Of a stretch of DNA of 64,000 nt, positions 25,023 to 34,592 are shown one piece after another. The position numbers and the translations under genes were made by a program. A model generated the notes under the pieces. That model searched no databases. It worked only from the letters and a program-made list of their open reading frames with translations, and was not told the origin of the DNA. The number at the start of each line of letters is the position of its first letter. Positions within the stretch are counted from its first letter, which is position 1. The stretch comes from an uncultured Muribaculaceae bacterium (GTDB lineage: Bacteria; Bacteroidota; Bacteroidia; Bacteroidales; Muribaculaceae), in contig CAJUPZ010000010.1 in assembly GCA_910588065.1 (NCBI GenBank), positions 1 to 64,000 on the forward strand, read 5' to 3'.

Positions 25023-25055
25023 GAACAAAACCATAGTACCTGACGTTATTTTTAT

Positions 25056-26195
25056 ATGAATTTTCCTATTGACCTGCTGCGTCAGGAGCAGACTCCGTTC
25101 TATTTCTACGATATGGAGCTGCTCGGACGTACGCTTGATGAAATAAAAGCATCTCTGCCAAGCGAGGCATACAAGGTTCATTACGCAATGAAAGCCAATG
25201 CCAACCCTGCGATACTCAGTGCCGTGCGCGGCGCAGGGCTCGGGGTGGATGCTGTGAGCGGCGGAGAGATAGCTGCTGCACTTGAAGCCGGTTTCGAGGC
25301 CGGCAGGATTGTGTTTGCCGGAGTTGGCAAGACAGATGCCGAGATAGAGCTTGCGCTCAGTGCCGGCATAGGCTGTTTCAATGTAGAGTCCGAGGCCGAG
25401 CTTGAGGTTATCTCGGAGATTGCCGACCGTATGGGTGCTACGGCAAATGTTGCAATCCGTGTGAACCCCAACATCGATGCACATACGCATCATTATATAA
25501 CTACCGGTCTGGCCGAAAATAAATTCGGTATCAATATCGAGTTGCTTGACCATGTTGTTGACAGATGCGGTGAGTTGCCAGCAATCAAACTTGTCGGACT
25601 GCATTTCCATATCGGTTCGCAGATTACGGATAATACTCCTTTCGGTATACTGTGTGAGCGCATCAATGAACTTCAGGATTCTTTCGAATCCCGAGGCATA
25701 AGCTTCTGCAGCATCAATGTCGGTGGCGGTCTTGGAATAGATTATGACAATCCTGATGCGAATCCTGTGCCCGATTTCAGGAGCTACTTCAACACATTCG
25801 CAGCCAATCTCAAGCTGCGTCCCGGCCAGGAACTGCATTTCGAGCTCGGTCGTTCGATTGTGGCTCAATGCGGCTCACTGATAACAAAGGTGATTTATGT
25901 GAAGAAGGGTACTGAAAAACAGTTTGCTATCGTGGATGCCGGCATGACCGACCTTATACGTCCGGCTTTGTACCAGGCATATCACAAGATTGAGAATATA
26001 ACAGGCACCGGCAAGCCGGAAAAATACGATGTCGTAGGACCGATTTGCGAATCGAGCGACGTGTTTGAGGAGAATGCAATCCTCGCAAAAGTGAGCAGAG
26101 GCGACCTCCTTGCGCTCCGGTCGGCCGGCGCTTATGGCGAAATCATGGCCTCGCGCTACAATCTGCGCAAGCTCCCCGGCAGCCTTTGCCGCTGA
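25056..26195 (+). CDS. lysA: Diaminopimelate decarboxylase
   Basis: The 379-residue PLP enzyme of fold type III makes lysine from meso-DAP. The PLP lysine is in HYAMKANANP near residue 47; HFHIGSQ, NVGGGLGIDY, and the C-terminal GPICESSDVF with the active-site cysteine and AGAYG are all present. The length is close to the family norm. It is the second gene of the lysC-lysA pair and ends about 27 bases before the converging aguB gene. Confidence 0.94.
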   Translation: MNFPIDLLRQEQTPFYFYDMELLGRTLDEIKASLPSEAYKVHYAMKANANPAILSAVRGAGLGVDAVSGGEIAAALEAGFEAGRIVFAGVGKTDAEIELALSAGIGCFNVESEAELEVISEIADRMGATANVAIRVNPNIDAHTHHYITTGLAENKFGINIELLDHVVDRCGELPAIKLVGLHFHIGSQITDNTPFGILCERINELQDSFESRGISFCSINVGGGLGIDYDNPDANPVPDFRSYFNTFAANLKLRPGQELHFELGRSIVAQCGSLITKVIYVKKGTEKQFAIVDAGMTDLIRPALYQAYHKIENITGTGKPEKYDVVGPICESSDVFEENAILAKVSRGDLLALRSAGAYGEIMASRYNLRKLPGSLCR

Positions 26196-26222
26196 CTGTA
26201 AGCGCGATACTAAAACCGCGCC

Positions 26223-27119
26223 TTAATCAAGAAAACGTTTTGTGAGACCGCCGTATTGATCAATGCGGCGGTCGCGCATGAATGGCCACCATCTGCGCAC
26301 ATTCTCGCTGCGGCCAAGATCTATCTCCAGGATAGTCTCCGCTTCGGCATTATCCGGTGCCTTATACAGGAATTCGCCCTGCGGGCCGGCAACAAAACTT
26401 GTGCCCCAGAAAGATATGCCGCCGGTAGCTCCGCTCGGATCCGGCTCGTGGCCAACTCTGTTTACTGTTATGACCGGCAGGCCGTTGGCAACAGCGTGGC
26501 CGCGCTGAACAGTTATCCATGCTTCGCGCTGACGCTGCTTCTCATCCTCGCTGTCGCTTGACTCCCAGCCTATCGCAGTAGGGTAAATGAGAACCTCGGC
26601 TCCTCGCAGAGCCATGAGCCTGGCAGCTTCCGGATACCATTGGTCCCAGCACACAAGCACACCGAGTTTGCCCACTGATGTCTGAATAGGCTCGAAACCA
26701 AGGTCGCCGGGAGTGAAATAAAACTTTTCATAATACGCCGGATCGTCCGGAATATGCATTTTGCGGTATTTTCCGGCAACACTTCCGTCTGCCTCGAAAA
26801 CAACAGCTGTGTTGTGGTACAGCCCGGGAGCCCTGCGCTCGAAAAGTGATGTTACAAGTACAACACCAAGTTCTTTGGCAAGGGCTGAGTAGAATCCTGC
26901 GGACTCTGCATTGAGGTCGACTGCAAGGTCAAATTCATCAGTGTTTTCTGTCTGGCAGAAATAAAGGGAGTCGTGCAGCTCCTGGTTAACTATCAGTTTC
27001 GCACCTTTGGCGGCGAGCCGCCTTGCAGCATCTGCGAGGCGGGTGCGGTTATTTTCAATATCAGCGCTTTTGCGCTGCTGTATGATTCCTACGGGAACGA
27101 TTTTTGATTTTACAGACAT
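26223..27119 (-). CDS. aguB: N-carbamoylputrescine amidase
   Basis: The 298-residue nitrilase-superfamily amidase hydrolyses N-carbamoylputrescine to putrescine. The catalytic triad contexts are present: QELHDSLYF (Glu), KYRKMHIPDDP (Lys) and LVCWDQWYPE (Cys). It overlaps the agmatine deiminase stop by 10 bases; the two genes form the usual agmatine-to-putrescine pair. The start at 27119 (MSVKSKIVPVGIIQ) is chosen over 27152, which would extend further into aguA. Confidence 0.93.
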   Translation of the reverse strand: MSVKSKIVPVGIIQQRKSADIENNRTRLADAARRLAAKGAKLIVNQELHDSLYFCQTENTDEFDLAVDLNAESAGFYSALAKELGVVLVTSLFERRAPGLYHNTAVVFEADGSVAGKYRKMHIPDDPAYYEKFYFTPGDLGFEPIQTSVGKLGVLVCWDQWYPEAARLMALRGAEVLIYPTAIGWESSDSEDEKQRQREAWITVQRGHAVANGLPVITVNRVGHEPDPSGATGGISFWGTSFVAGPQGEFLYKAPDNAEAETILEIDLGRSENVRRWWPFMRDRRIDQYGGLTKRFLD

Positions 27120-28138
27120 AAAGCTTCGGTTGGTATCTGCATGGTGGCGCAATGGAGCGAGCCATGCTGTTTAACAAGTGCTGTGCAGTCAACAGTCACC
27201 ACCTCTTTTCCAAACACAGCTTCAAGCACCCCTTTAGCGGTGAGGTCATTGAGCGGTTGGTTGTATGTGGGCATGAAAACAGCCTGAGGTGTAACAAGGT
27301 AGTTGGCATACGTTGCGGGCAGCCGGTTTCCCTCCTCATCATAAACAGGCGAGGGGAGCGGAAGTTCTGCAAGGTTGAATTTATTTCCCTGGGCCGATGT
27401 GAATTCCATAAGTTCGCTTTTCATTGCAGCGAGTCCGGAGGCATGGGAGTCTGCCGGGTCATAGCATCCGGTATACACAATGGTGTCGTGTGGTGCAAGC
27501 CGGGCGAGGGTGTCGATATGGCTGTCGGTATCGTCGCCTTCAAGCGCTCCGTTTTCAACCCAAAGCACCTTTTCGACCCCCAACCATGTTTTGAGTCGGG
27601 CTTCAATCTCATCACGGCTAAGGTCGCCGTTACGGTTGAGGCTCTCCAGACAGCGTGCGGTGGTCATGATGGTGCCCTTGCCGTCACTTTCCACAGATCC
27701 CCCCTCGAGCACAAAGCCGAGGCGGTTGTCGCGCGGAGCTGTGATGAGCCGCCGTTCACACATTTTCAAGGTTACAAGGTTGTCAAGACAAGAGGCGAAT
27801 TTGAGTCCCCAGCCATTGAACTTAAAGTCTTCAACTCTCAGCTGTCCGTCGCGTTCAATAGTCAGCGGACCATAGTCACGGATCCATGTGTCATTGGTGT
27901 CAACCTCAAAGAAAAATACGGAAGACACATCCACCTCACGCAATAAAGAGCGTGTGGAGGCGCAATCAGGTGAGGCTATTACAACCTTGAGCCCTTTTGA
28001 CACAAAGGCCCTCACCATATTGATATAGCATTGCGTCACCTCCTCGAGCATATACGCCCAGTCGGTTTCGGCGTGGGGCCATGAAATCATTATAGCCACA
28101 TCTCTGTCCCATTCAGCGGGGAAAATTACTTTACTCAT
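27110..28138 (-). CDS. aguA: Agmatine deiminase
   Basis: The 342-residue guanidino-group-modifying enzyme converts agmatine to N-carbamoylputrescine. Conserved parts include PAEWDRDVAIMISWPH at the N-terminus, DTWIRDYGP, EGGSVESDG and the catalytic cysteine in HGSLHCATMQIP at the C-terminus. A start three codons upstream (28147) is equally possible. It overlaps the preceding 77-residue gene slightly and the following aguB gene by 10 bases. Confidence 0.95.
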   Translation of the reverse strand: MSKVIFPAEWDRDVAIMISWPHAETDWAYMLEEVTQCYINMVRAFVSKGLKVVIASPDCASTRSLLREVDVSSVFFFEVDTNDTWIRDYGPLTIERDGQLRVEDFKFNGWGLKFASCLDNLVTLKMCERRLITAPRDNRLGFVLEGGSVESDGKGTIMTTARCLESLNRNGDLSRDEIEARLKTWLGVEKVLWVENGALEGDDTDSHIDTLARLAPHDTIVYTGCYDPADSHASGLAAMKSELMEFTSAQGNKFNLAELPLPSPVYDEEGNRLPATYANYLVTPQAVFMPTYNQPLNDLTAKGVLEAVFGKEVVTVDCTALVKQHGSLHCATMQIPTEALCL

Positions 28139-28364
28139 CAAAATCATTCAGTGAGTTCCATACATCATTCTGGTTATCAAGGTATTCCTCGGCATAGTCG
28201 GCAAACCCGCTTTTTTCAGAGCTGCCAACATTGTGGCACCATTCGCGATATGCGTCGCGCAGCTCGCTGTCCTCGTGGATGCTTTTCTTGAACTCTGCTT
28301 CAGCGATGTCAATGCTGTCAAACTGGCCGAGGTACTGATTGAAAACCTCAGTAATGTCAGTCAT
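28131..28364 (-). CDS. Small acidic protein upstream of aguA
   Basis: The product has 77 residues, is strongly acidic (many D and E) and probably helical, with no signal or membrane segment. Its stop lies within the first codons of aguA, so the two are translationally coupled. I do not recognise the family. A -7 box TATTTTTG at 28415-28408 lies about 45 bases upstream, so this is likely the first gene of the polyamine operon. Possibly a regulator or partner of agmatine metabolism, but that is only context. Confidence 0.65.
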   Translation of the reverse strand: MTDITEVFNQYLGQFDSIDIAEAEFKKSIHEDSELRDAYREWCHNVGSSEKSGFADYAEEYLDNQNDVWNSLNDFDE

Positions 28365-28407
28365 AGTCTCTATGGTTTAACATCGTAAATAAATTTGCAA
28401 GGTGGCG

Positions 28408-28415
28408 CAAAAATA
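28408..28415 (-). promoter_or_regulatory. -7 box for the aguA operon
   Basis: TATTTTTG on the minus strand fits TAnnTTTG. The intergenic stretch 28365-28560 holds no other gene that I can support. Confidence 0.5.
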
Positions 28416-28560
28416 AGCGATTGTCAACGATTTTGCAAACAAAATTGCACAAATAGCTCAAAATGTATGCTTTTACGGTAAAAAATGCTATGATGTAAGC
28501 GCAAAAGAACTATTTTCGCACCATCTACATTATAATGACTGTAAATATATTGTAACCGAT

Positions 28561-29574
28561 ATGCGAATTAGACTGATAGCTGCGGTGGTAGCGCTGGCTC
28601 TCTCCGTTTCCGGAGCATGGGCGCAATGGACGGCCGATATTCTCGGCAATGGTTTCGAGAAACGATATGTTACCCAGCCCGCCGATTACAGCGGGGAGGT
28701 GAGGTGCACTGTCGTGCGCTATCTGCCCCCCGACAGCACGCCCGCTCATAGCGGCAGGGGAGTGCTCTATGTGCACGGCTTCAATGACTACTTTTTTCAG
28801 AAGGAGCTTGCTGAGAAGTTTGCAGCGCATGGCTTTGACTTCTATGCGGTTGATCTCCGCAAGTACGGGCGCTCCATCTTGCCGGGTCAGAAAATGTTTG
28901 AGGCACGCAGCCTTAAGGAGTATTTTCAGGATATAGACTCTGCTCTGAGCATAATGCAGCGCGCCGGTGAAAAAGAGATTGTGCTGATGGGACATTCAAC
29001 CGGTGGCCTGATCTGTGCCTACTATATAGAGTGCAATCCCACGGCCCCGGTGCGCGCCCTGGTGCTGAACAGCCCCTTTCTTGACTGGAATCTTGGCAAA
29101 ACAGAAACCTTTGTGCCTCTTGTCGCGGCTGCGGGAGCTGTGTTGCCAAACCTTAAGATATCTCAGAGCGGTGCAAGTGTTTACGCCGAGAGCCTTGACA
29201 AAAACTACCACGGTGAATGGCATTTCAACACCAAGTGGAAGTTGCATGAGTCGCCTGATGTCACTGCCGGTTGGGTAAGGGCGATAAATTCGGCACAGGA
29301 TTATCTCAAAGAGCACGAGCGGTTGATAAAAATTCCGGTGTTGGTGATGTTCAGCGACCATAGCTACTCCGCTGACACCTGGAGCGAAGACGCGCAGAAA
29401 TCGGATGCGGTGCTGGATGTCGCCGATATCAAAAAATACGGCTCCACACTTGGCACAGATGTCACTCTTGCTGAAGTGCCCGGAGGCATGCATGACCTGA
29501 TACTTAGCTCCAAGCCGGTGCGTGAGGGTGTTTACCGCTACATTTTCAATTGGCTTTCAAAACAGGGTATTTGA
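28561..29574 (+). CDS. Exported alpha/beta hydrolase (lysophospholipase-like)
   Basis: The 337-residue product has a signal peptide ending SGAWAQ near residue 22. The fold is that of the serine aminopeptidase S33/monoglyceride lipase group: VLYVHGFNDYF (oxyanion region, about 68-78), nucleophile Ser146 in MGHSTGG, an aspartate in MFSDHS and the histidine in GGMHDLIL. It probably acts on a lipid or ester in the periplasm; the substrate is unknown. No consensus -7 box was seen close upstream. Confidence 0.88.
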   Translation: MRIRLIAAVVALALSVSGAWAQWTADILGNGFEKRYVTQPADYSGEVRCTVVRYLPPDSTPAHSGRGVLYVHGFNDYFFQKELAEKFAAHGFDFYAVDLRKYGRSILPGQKMFEARSLKEYFQDIDSALSIMQRAGEKEIVLMGHSTGGLICAYYIECNPTAPVRALVLNSPFLDWNLGKTETFVPLVAAAGAVLPNLKISQSGASVYAESLDKNYHGEWHFNTKWKLHESPDVTAGWVRAINSAQDYLKEHERLIKIPVLVMFSDHSYSADTWSEDAQKSDAVLDVADIKKYGSTLGTDVTLAEVPGGMHDLILSSKPVREGVYRYIFNWLSKQGI

Positions 29575-29615
29575 TAAAATATGCTGTAAAAGCACGTCAT
29601 TACCTCATTTTTTAT

Positions 29616-29623
29616 TAATTTTG
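29616..29623 (+). promoter_or_regulatory. -7 box for the sppA operon
   Basis: TAATTTTG fits the consensus and lies 43 bases before sppA. Confidence 0.55.
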
Positions 29624-29666
29624 CAAAAAAGGGGTCGGCGTTACGGCCCAACATAAATATTTTTAC

Positions 29667-31448
29667 ATGAAACGTTTCTTCATATCATTTCTGGGAGCTC
29701 TTGCAGGAGTGTGGGTATCCGTACTCCTGTTCGGAGTGCTCGTCATTATGTTTATTGCAGTCATGGCAGCATCATCTGCCGGCTCGCCGGAGATTCCGGA
29801 CATAAAGAAAAACAGTGTGCTTCACATAAAGCTTACCGGCGAGGTTGTCGACCGGCAGACCCCGAGGGATATCATGGCCGAAATCTATGGTGAGTCCACT
29901 GAACAGATTGCGCTTAACACACTTGTCGGCGCGATAGAAAATGCAGCCGATGACGACGACATCAAGGGTATATTCCTTGATTGCAAAGGCATGAGCGCCG
30001 GCCTGGCACAGCTGCAGGCGATTGTGAAGGCTCTGCAGGGGTTCGGCGAGAGCGGCAAGTGGATAATGGCTTACGGTGACTCATACACCCAGGGCGACTA
30101 TATCATAGCTTCATCCGTGGCCGACTCGCTTTTTGTCAATCCGGCAGGCTCTATCGACATCCACGGACTTTCGGCAACAACGATGTATTTCAAAAACCTG
30201 CTTGAAAAGGCCGGTGTAGAAGTGCAGGTAGTGAAGGTGGGCACATTCAAGAGCGCAGTTGAGCCATTTATCCTCAATGATATGAGTGAGGCAAACCGGC
30301 TTCAGACAAACACTTTTCTGCAAAATATATGGGGCTGCCTGCGTGAGGAGGTGGCCGACGGCCGACGAGTTGATTCTGTGCAGGTCAACCAATGGGCCGA
30401 CGGATACACATACACCAAGGAAACCGGCTTCTATATCGACTCACGCATGGCTGATGCCACTCTCTACCGTCATCAGATGGATTCGCTGCTTGCAAGAGCG
30501 AGCGGCCTTGACGAGGATGAGGATATGCCTGAGCTGGTGTCGTATGACAAATATGCTGCCGCCCGCAATATCAATGGCAAAAGCGGCAAAGGCAAAAGGC
30601 AGATTGCGGTTCTTTACGCTCTCGGCGACATCACCGAGAATGGCAGCGGAGGCATTGCCAGCGAACGCCTCGTGCCCCAGATTCTGGATCTCGCAGACAA
30701 TGAAGATGTTGAGGCTCTCGTGCTCAGAGTGAATTCCGGCGGTGGCAGCGCATACGCCTCAGAGCAGATATGGGAAGCCCTCGAGCAGTTCAAATCCCGC
30801 ACCGGAAAGCCCTTCTATGTGTCGATGGGCGACTATGCCGCTTCGGGTGGATATTATATTTCATGCGGTGCCGACAAAATTTATGCCGAGCCTGTGACCC
30901 TCACCGGTTCCATCGGCATATTCGGCCTAATTCCCAACGCACAGAAACTCCTTAATGACAAGATAGGCATAAATACGGCAACTGTGTCGACAAACAAAGG
31001 AGCGTTCCCCAACCTTTACTCGCCTATGAGCGAATCAATGAAAGGTGCCATGCAGAGCATGGTGGAAAACGGTTACGAACTCTTTGTGAAACGCTGTGCC
31101 GATGGCCGCGGAGTGTCAACTGACTCCATAAAAGCGATTGCCGAAGGCCGCGTGTGGGATGGCCGAAAGGCTATGGAAATAGGCCTTGTCGACTGCATGG
31201 GTGGCCTTGATGCCGCTATCAGAGATATAGCTGTGGCTATCGATGCGGAGGACAACTATTATATTAAGGAGTATCCTAAGGTAAAGACCAAATGGTGGGA
31301 GGAGATGGTTGACCTGAGTAAAACCATGGAGATGAAGATTGCCGCCCGCATCATCGGTGAGGAGAACCTGAGGTTCTACACACTCACGAAATCAATCCGC
31401 GAAATGAGCCCCGTGCAGGCGAGAATGGATTATGTTGAGATAAACTGA
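29667..31448 (+). CDS. sppA: Signal peptide peptidase SppA, long form
   Basis: The 593-residue membrane-anchored serine protease degrades cleaved signal peptides. An N-terminal membrane segment (about 8-33) precedes two tandem S49 domains, as in the 67-kDa form. The catalytic lysine is in KVGTFKSAVEPF (about residue 193) and the serine in GDYAASGGYYIS (about 392). It begins a run of closely spaced genes with lpxK, pnp and thiL. Confidence 0.94.
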   Translation: MKRFFISFLGALAGVWVSVLLFGVLVIMFIAVMAASSAGSPEIPDIKKNSVLHIKLTGEVVDRQTPRDIMAEIYGESTEQIALNTLVGAIENAADDDDIKGIFLDCKGMSAGLAQLQAIVKALQGFGESGKWIMAYGDSYTQGDYIIASSVADSLFVNPAGSIDIHGLSATTMYFKNLLEKAGVEVQVVKVGTFKSAVEPFILNDMSEANRLQTNTFLQNIWGCLREEVADGRRVDSVQVNQWADGYTYTKETGFYIDSRMADATLYRHQMDSLLARASGLDEDEDMPELVSYDKYAAARNINGKSGKGKRQIAVLYALGDITENGSGGIASERLVPQILDLADNEDVEALVLRVNSGGGSAYASEQIWEALEQFKSRTGKPFYVSMGDYAASGGYYISCGADKIYAEPVTLTGSIGIFGLIPNAQKLLNDKIGINTATVSTNKGAFPNLYSPMSESMKGAMQSMVENGYELFVKRCADGRGVSTDSIKAIAEGRVWDGRKAMEIGLVDCMGGLDAAIRDIAVAIDAEDNYYIKEYPKVKTKWWEEMVDLSKTMEMKIAARIIGEENLRFYTLTKSIREMSPVQARMDYVEIN

Positions 31449-31462
31449 CAATCGGTCGACCA

Positions 31463-32563
31463 ATGGCTAAGAAAGGTTTGCTGTCATCTCTGTTGCTATA
31501 CCCCTTGTCCCGGCTGTACGGACTTGGGGTGGAGGTGCGCAACCTTATGTTCAATAAAGGCCTGCTCAAACAGCATCAGTTCGATGTGCCTGTGATTGTT
31601 GTCGGCAACCTGACAGTAGGCGGTGCGGGCAAGACTCCCCATACCGAATATATTATCAACTCCCTTTGCGGTGAATACCGGATAGGAATGTTGAGCCGTG
31701 GCTACCGCCGCCAGACCAAAGGGTTTGTGCTCGCCAGCCGCAACTCCAGGCCGGAGGATATCGGCGACGAGCCATATCAGATATACCGCAAGTTTGAAAA
31801 ACGCGGTGTTATGGTGGCGGTTTGCGAAAAAAGGGTCGACGGCATAAAGCGGATGCTTGAACTCAACCCGTCGCTGAATCTCATAGTGCTCGACGATGCC
31901 TTCCAACACAGGTATGTGAAGCCCGGAATCTCTATCATACTCACCGAGCACTCCCGCCCGGTGTATGAGGACAGCCTGCTGCCATTCGGCCGTCTGCGCG
32001 AGCCGATCAAGGCTATGGACAGGGCAGATATAGTGGTGCTGACAAAGTGCCCTGAAGATATGAAGCCGGTGGATTATTCCATTTTCGGCAAAAACTTCGA
32101 TCTGTTCCCTTACCAGCAACTGCTTTTCTCCCGCTACCGCTACCTGCCGCTTGTGCCGCTCTTTCCGGAGCTGCACTCTACCGACACCTTGCCCCGGCTT
32201 GAAAACCTTTCGTCAGAGAACACTATTCTCGCCGTGGCGGGAGTGGCGAGTCCGAGGCCCTTCATCCGCTACCTGCGCTGCTTCAAAGCCAAGGTGAAAC
32301 TGATGATTTTCGAGGACCACCACAATTTCAACCGGTCGGATATGGAGGATATTCTGCGCAAATTCAATTCTCTCAAGAGCACGCGCAAACTCCTTGTCAC
32401 TACAGAGAAGGATGCCGTGAGGCTCTGCAACAACCCTTACTTCCCTCCCGACCTCAGAAGCTGCTCATACTATGTGCCGATAGCAGTGGAGTTTGTGCCA
32501 CACGGAGGCCAGACCCTCGCCGGAGTGCTCAGGCAGATGCTTCGCAATAACATCCGGCAGTGA
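31463..32563 (+). CDS. lpxK: Tetraacyldisaccharide 4'-kinase
   Basis: The 366-residue inner-membrane kinase phosphorylates the lipid A precursor at the 4' position. The P-loop VGNLTVGGAGKTPHTEY is near residue 50, with SRGYRR and LDDAFQHR following, all diagnostic. It starts 14 bases after sppA, and its presence confirms a lipopolysaccharide-bearing envelope. Confidence 0.95.
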   Translation: MAKKGLLSSLLLYPLSRLYGLGVEVRNLMFNKGLLKQHQFDVPVIVVGNLTVGGAGKTPHTEYIINSLCGEYRIGMLSRGYRRQTKGFVLASRNSRPEDIGDEPYQIYRKFEKRGVMVAVCEKRVDGIKRMLELNPSLNLIVLDDAFQHRYVKPGISIILTEHSRPVYEDSLLPFGRLREPIKAMDRADIVVLTKCPEDMKPVDYSIFGKNFDLFPYQQLLFSRYRYLPLVPLFPELHSTDTLPRLENLSSENTILAVAGVASPRPFIRYLRCFKAKVKLMIFEDHHNFNRSDMEDILRKFNSLKSTRKLLVTTEKDAVRLCNNPYFPPDLRSCSYYVPIAVEFVPHGGQTLAGVLRQMLRNNIRQ

Positions 32564-32613
32564 ACCAAACGGTAAACTTAAATTGTTTAATCATAACAAA
32601 CCCAATATCAGCC

Positions 32614-33429
32614 ATGCTTGAAAAAATAAAACAGAGCGCGGATTACATCCGCTCACAAGTATCTTCAGTGCCCGACACAGCCATCATTCTCGGCACCGGT
32701 CTCGGCGCGCTTGTTGACCATATCACCGACAAACAGTTCATTCCCTACACCTCAATACCCAATTTTCCGGTTTCAACAGTCGAAGGCCACAGCGGCAATC
32801 TTATTTTCGGCAAGCTCGGTTCCAAGCCGGTGATGGCGATGCAGGGTCGCTTCCATTATTATGAAGGCTACGACATGAAGCAGGTGACATTTCCCGTGCG
32901 CGTGATGAAGGCTCTCGGCATAAACACTCTCTATGTCAGCAACGCCGCAGGAGGAATGAACAAGGAGTTTCGCGTCGGCGACATCATGATTATCACCGAC
33001 CATATCAACACCTTCCCTGAAAATCCGCTCCGCGGCAAAAACTACGGGGAGCTGGGTCCCAGATTCCCGGCTATGACCGAAGCTTATTCAAAAGAACTGA
33101 TCCGGGTGGCTGATGCCATAGCGCAGGAAAAGGGCATACGGGTGATGCACGGTGTGTATGTTGGCGTTCCCGGACCCACCTTCGAAACCCCCGCCGAATA
33201 TGAGTATTTCCGTATTATCGGAGGCGATGCAGTTGGTATGTCCACTGTGCCTGAGGTAATTGTGGCTAACCATGCGGGAATGAGAGTGTTCGGAGTGTCT
33301 GTGATAACCGACCTTGGAGGCAAGGATGTGACCGATGTGCCCACCCATGAGGAAGTGCAGAAAGCTGCCGCTGCCGCACAGCCCAAGATGATGGAAATAA
33401 TGAAGGCTCTCATAGAGAGAGTTGACTAA
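32614..33429 (+). CDS. Purine-nucleoside phosphorylase
   Basis: The 271-residue enzyme of the trimeric PNP-I type cleaves inosine and guanosine with phosphate. Recognisable parts are ILGTGLG, VEGHSGNLIFG, MQGRFHYYEGY, SNAAGGMN and GMSTVPEVIVANHAGM. The start at 32614 (MLEKIKQSADYI) fits the family; a start at 32560 overlaps lpxK by 4 bases and adds 18 unrelated residues. It lies between lpxK and thiL. Confidence 0.93.
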   Translation: MLEKIKQSADYIRSQVSSVPDTAIILGTGLGALVDHITDKQFIPYTSIPNFPVSTVEGHSGNLIFGKLGSKPVMAMQGRFHYYEGYDMKQVTFPVRVMKALGINTLYVSNAAGGMNKEFRVGDIMIITDHINTFPENPLRGKNYGELGPRFPAMTEAYSKELIRVADAIAQEKGIRVMHGVYVGVPGPTFETPAEYEYFRIIGGDAVGMSTVPEVIVANHAGMRVFGVSVITDLGGKDVTDVPTHEEVQKAAAAAQPKMMEIMKALIERVD

Positions 33430-33441
33430 AGAGAAACAATT

Positions 33442-34470
33442 ATGGAACAGCAGACTGAAATTTCACAACTCGGTGAATTCGGCCTTATAGACCGGCTTAC
33501 CAAGGATATGCCCAAGGTTAACGCCTCCACAGTCAAAAGTGTGGGTGACGATGCAGCCATTGTTGAATATCCCGACTCGGAAGTGCTTGTTACAACAGAT
33601 ATGCTCCTCGAAGGGGTGCACTTCGACCTTACCTATATGCCGCTGAAACACCTCGGCTACAAAGCGGCTGTTGTGAATTTCTCAGACATATACGCCATGA
33701 ACGGCACCCCCAGACAGATAACAGTTGGTCTGGGGGTATCGGCCCGTTTCACTGTAGAGCATCTTGAAGCGCTGTATTCAGGCATACGCCTGGCCTGCGA
33801 GATTTATGGCGTGGACCTTGTTGGCGGCGACACAACAGCCTCGCGCTCCGGGCTCGTCATCTCGATAACCTGCATAGGGGATGCCAGGAAAGGTGAAGTG
33901 GTGTGCCGTGACGGAGCAAAGGATACCGACCTTATCTGTGTGTCGGGCGACCTCGGCGCCGCATACATGGGGCTCCAGCTCCTTGAACGCGAAAAAACCG
34001 CCTCGGCCGGCCAGAAAGACTTTGTGCCTAAATTCGAAGGCAAGGAATACCTTGTGGAGCGTCAGCTCAAGCCTGAGGCACGCAAAGATATCGTTGCCGA
34101 ACTCGCCAAGGAGGGTATTCTGCCCACTTCCATGATTGACATCAGCGACGGCCTGTCATCGGAGCTGCTTCATATATGCCGGGCCAGCCACACCGGATGC
34201 CGTATCTACGAGGACCGTATACCCATTGACTACCAGACAGCTGTCATGGCCGAGGAACTGGGCATGAATCTCGTGACAGCCGCTATGAACGGCGGCGAGG
34301 ATTACGAACTGCTGTTCACCGTGCCGCTGCATTGTCACGAGAAAGTGGACAAAATGCCAGGTATCAAGGTGATAGGTCATATCACCAAGGAAGATCTCGG
34401 CTGTGCCATGATAACCCGCGACGGCAATGAGATAGCTCTGAAGGCGCAGGGATTCAACCATCTGGCATGA
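33442..34470 (+). CDS. thiL: Thiamine-monophosphate kinase
   Basis: The 342-residue ATP-dependent kinase makes thiamine diphosphate from the monophosphate. Diagnostic parts are SVGDDAAIVEY (metal/ATP), TTDMLLEGVHFDL, NFSDIYAMNG, LVGGDTTAS and DISDGLSSEL. It is the last gene of the sppA run. The cofactor it makes is used by MenD among others. The 122 bases after it hold the nusB promoter. Confidence 0.95.
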   Translation: MEQQTEISQLGEFGLIDRLTKDMPKVNASTVKSVGDDAAIVEYPDSEVLVTTDMLLEGVHFDLTYMPLKHLGYKAAVVNFSDIYAMNGTPRQITVGLGVSARFTVEHLEALYSGIRLACEIYGVDLVGGDTTASRSGLVISITCIGDARKGEVVCRDGAKDTDLICVSGDLGAAYMGLQLLEREKTASAGQKDFVPKFEGKEYLVERQLKPEARKDIVAELAKEGILPTSMIDISDGLSSELLHICRASHTGCRIYEDRIPIDYQTAVMAEELGMNLVTAAMNGGEDYELLFTVPLHCHEKVDKMPGIKVIGHITKEDLGCAMITRDGNEIALKAQGFNHLA

Positions 34471-34519
34471 TTGTAGAGAATTAACCGTGAATAAATGCCG
34501 TAAATTCGCCACTATTGCG

Positions 34520-34527
34520 TAACTTTG
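34520..34527 (+). promoter_or_regulatory. -7 box for the nusB operon
   Basis: TAACTTTG, 66 bases upstream of nusB. Confidence 0.6.
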
Positions 34528-34592
34528 CAGAAAATTTGAGCTGAAATCGTGAGGGATGAGACCCTCATCAGCGGCTCCCAACACTTAGCAAA

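Noticed and set aside
24927..25868. Minus-strand frame (313 codons) antisense to lysC and lysA
   Set aside because: Shadow of two well-recognised genes.
26202..26221. Short hairpin between lysA and aguB as a terminator
   Set aside because: Only five base pairs and no T-run; too weak to list as a feature.
27152..27946. Plus-strand frame (264 codons) antisense to agmatine deiminase
   Set aside because: Shadow of aguA; no domain.
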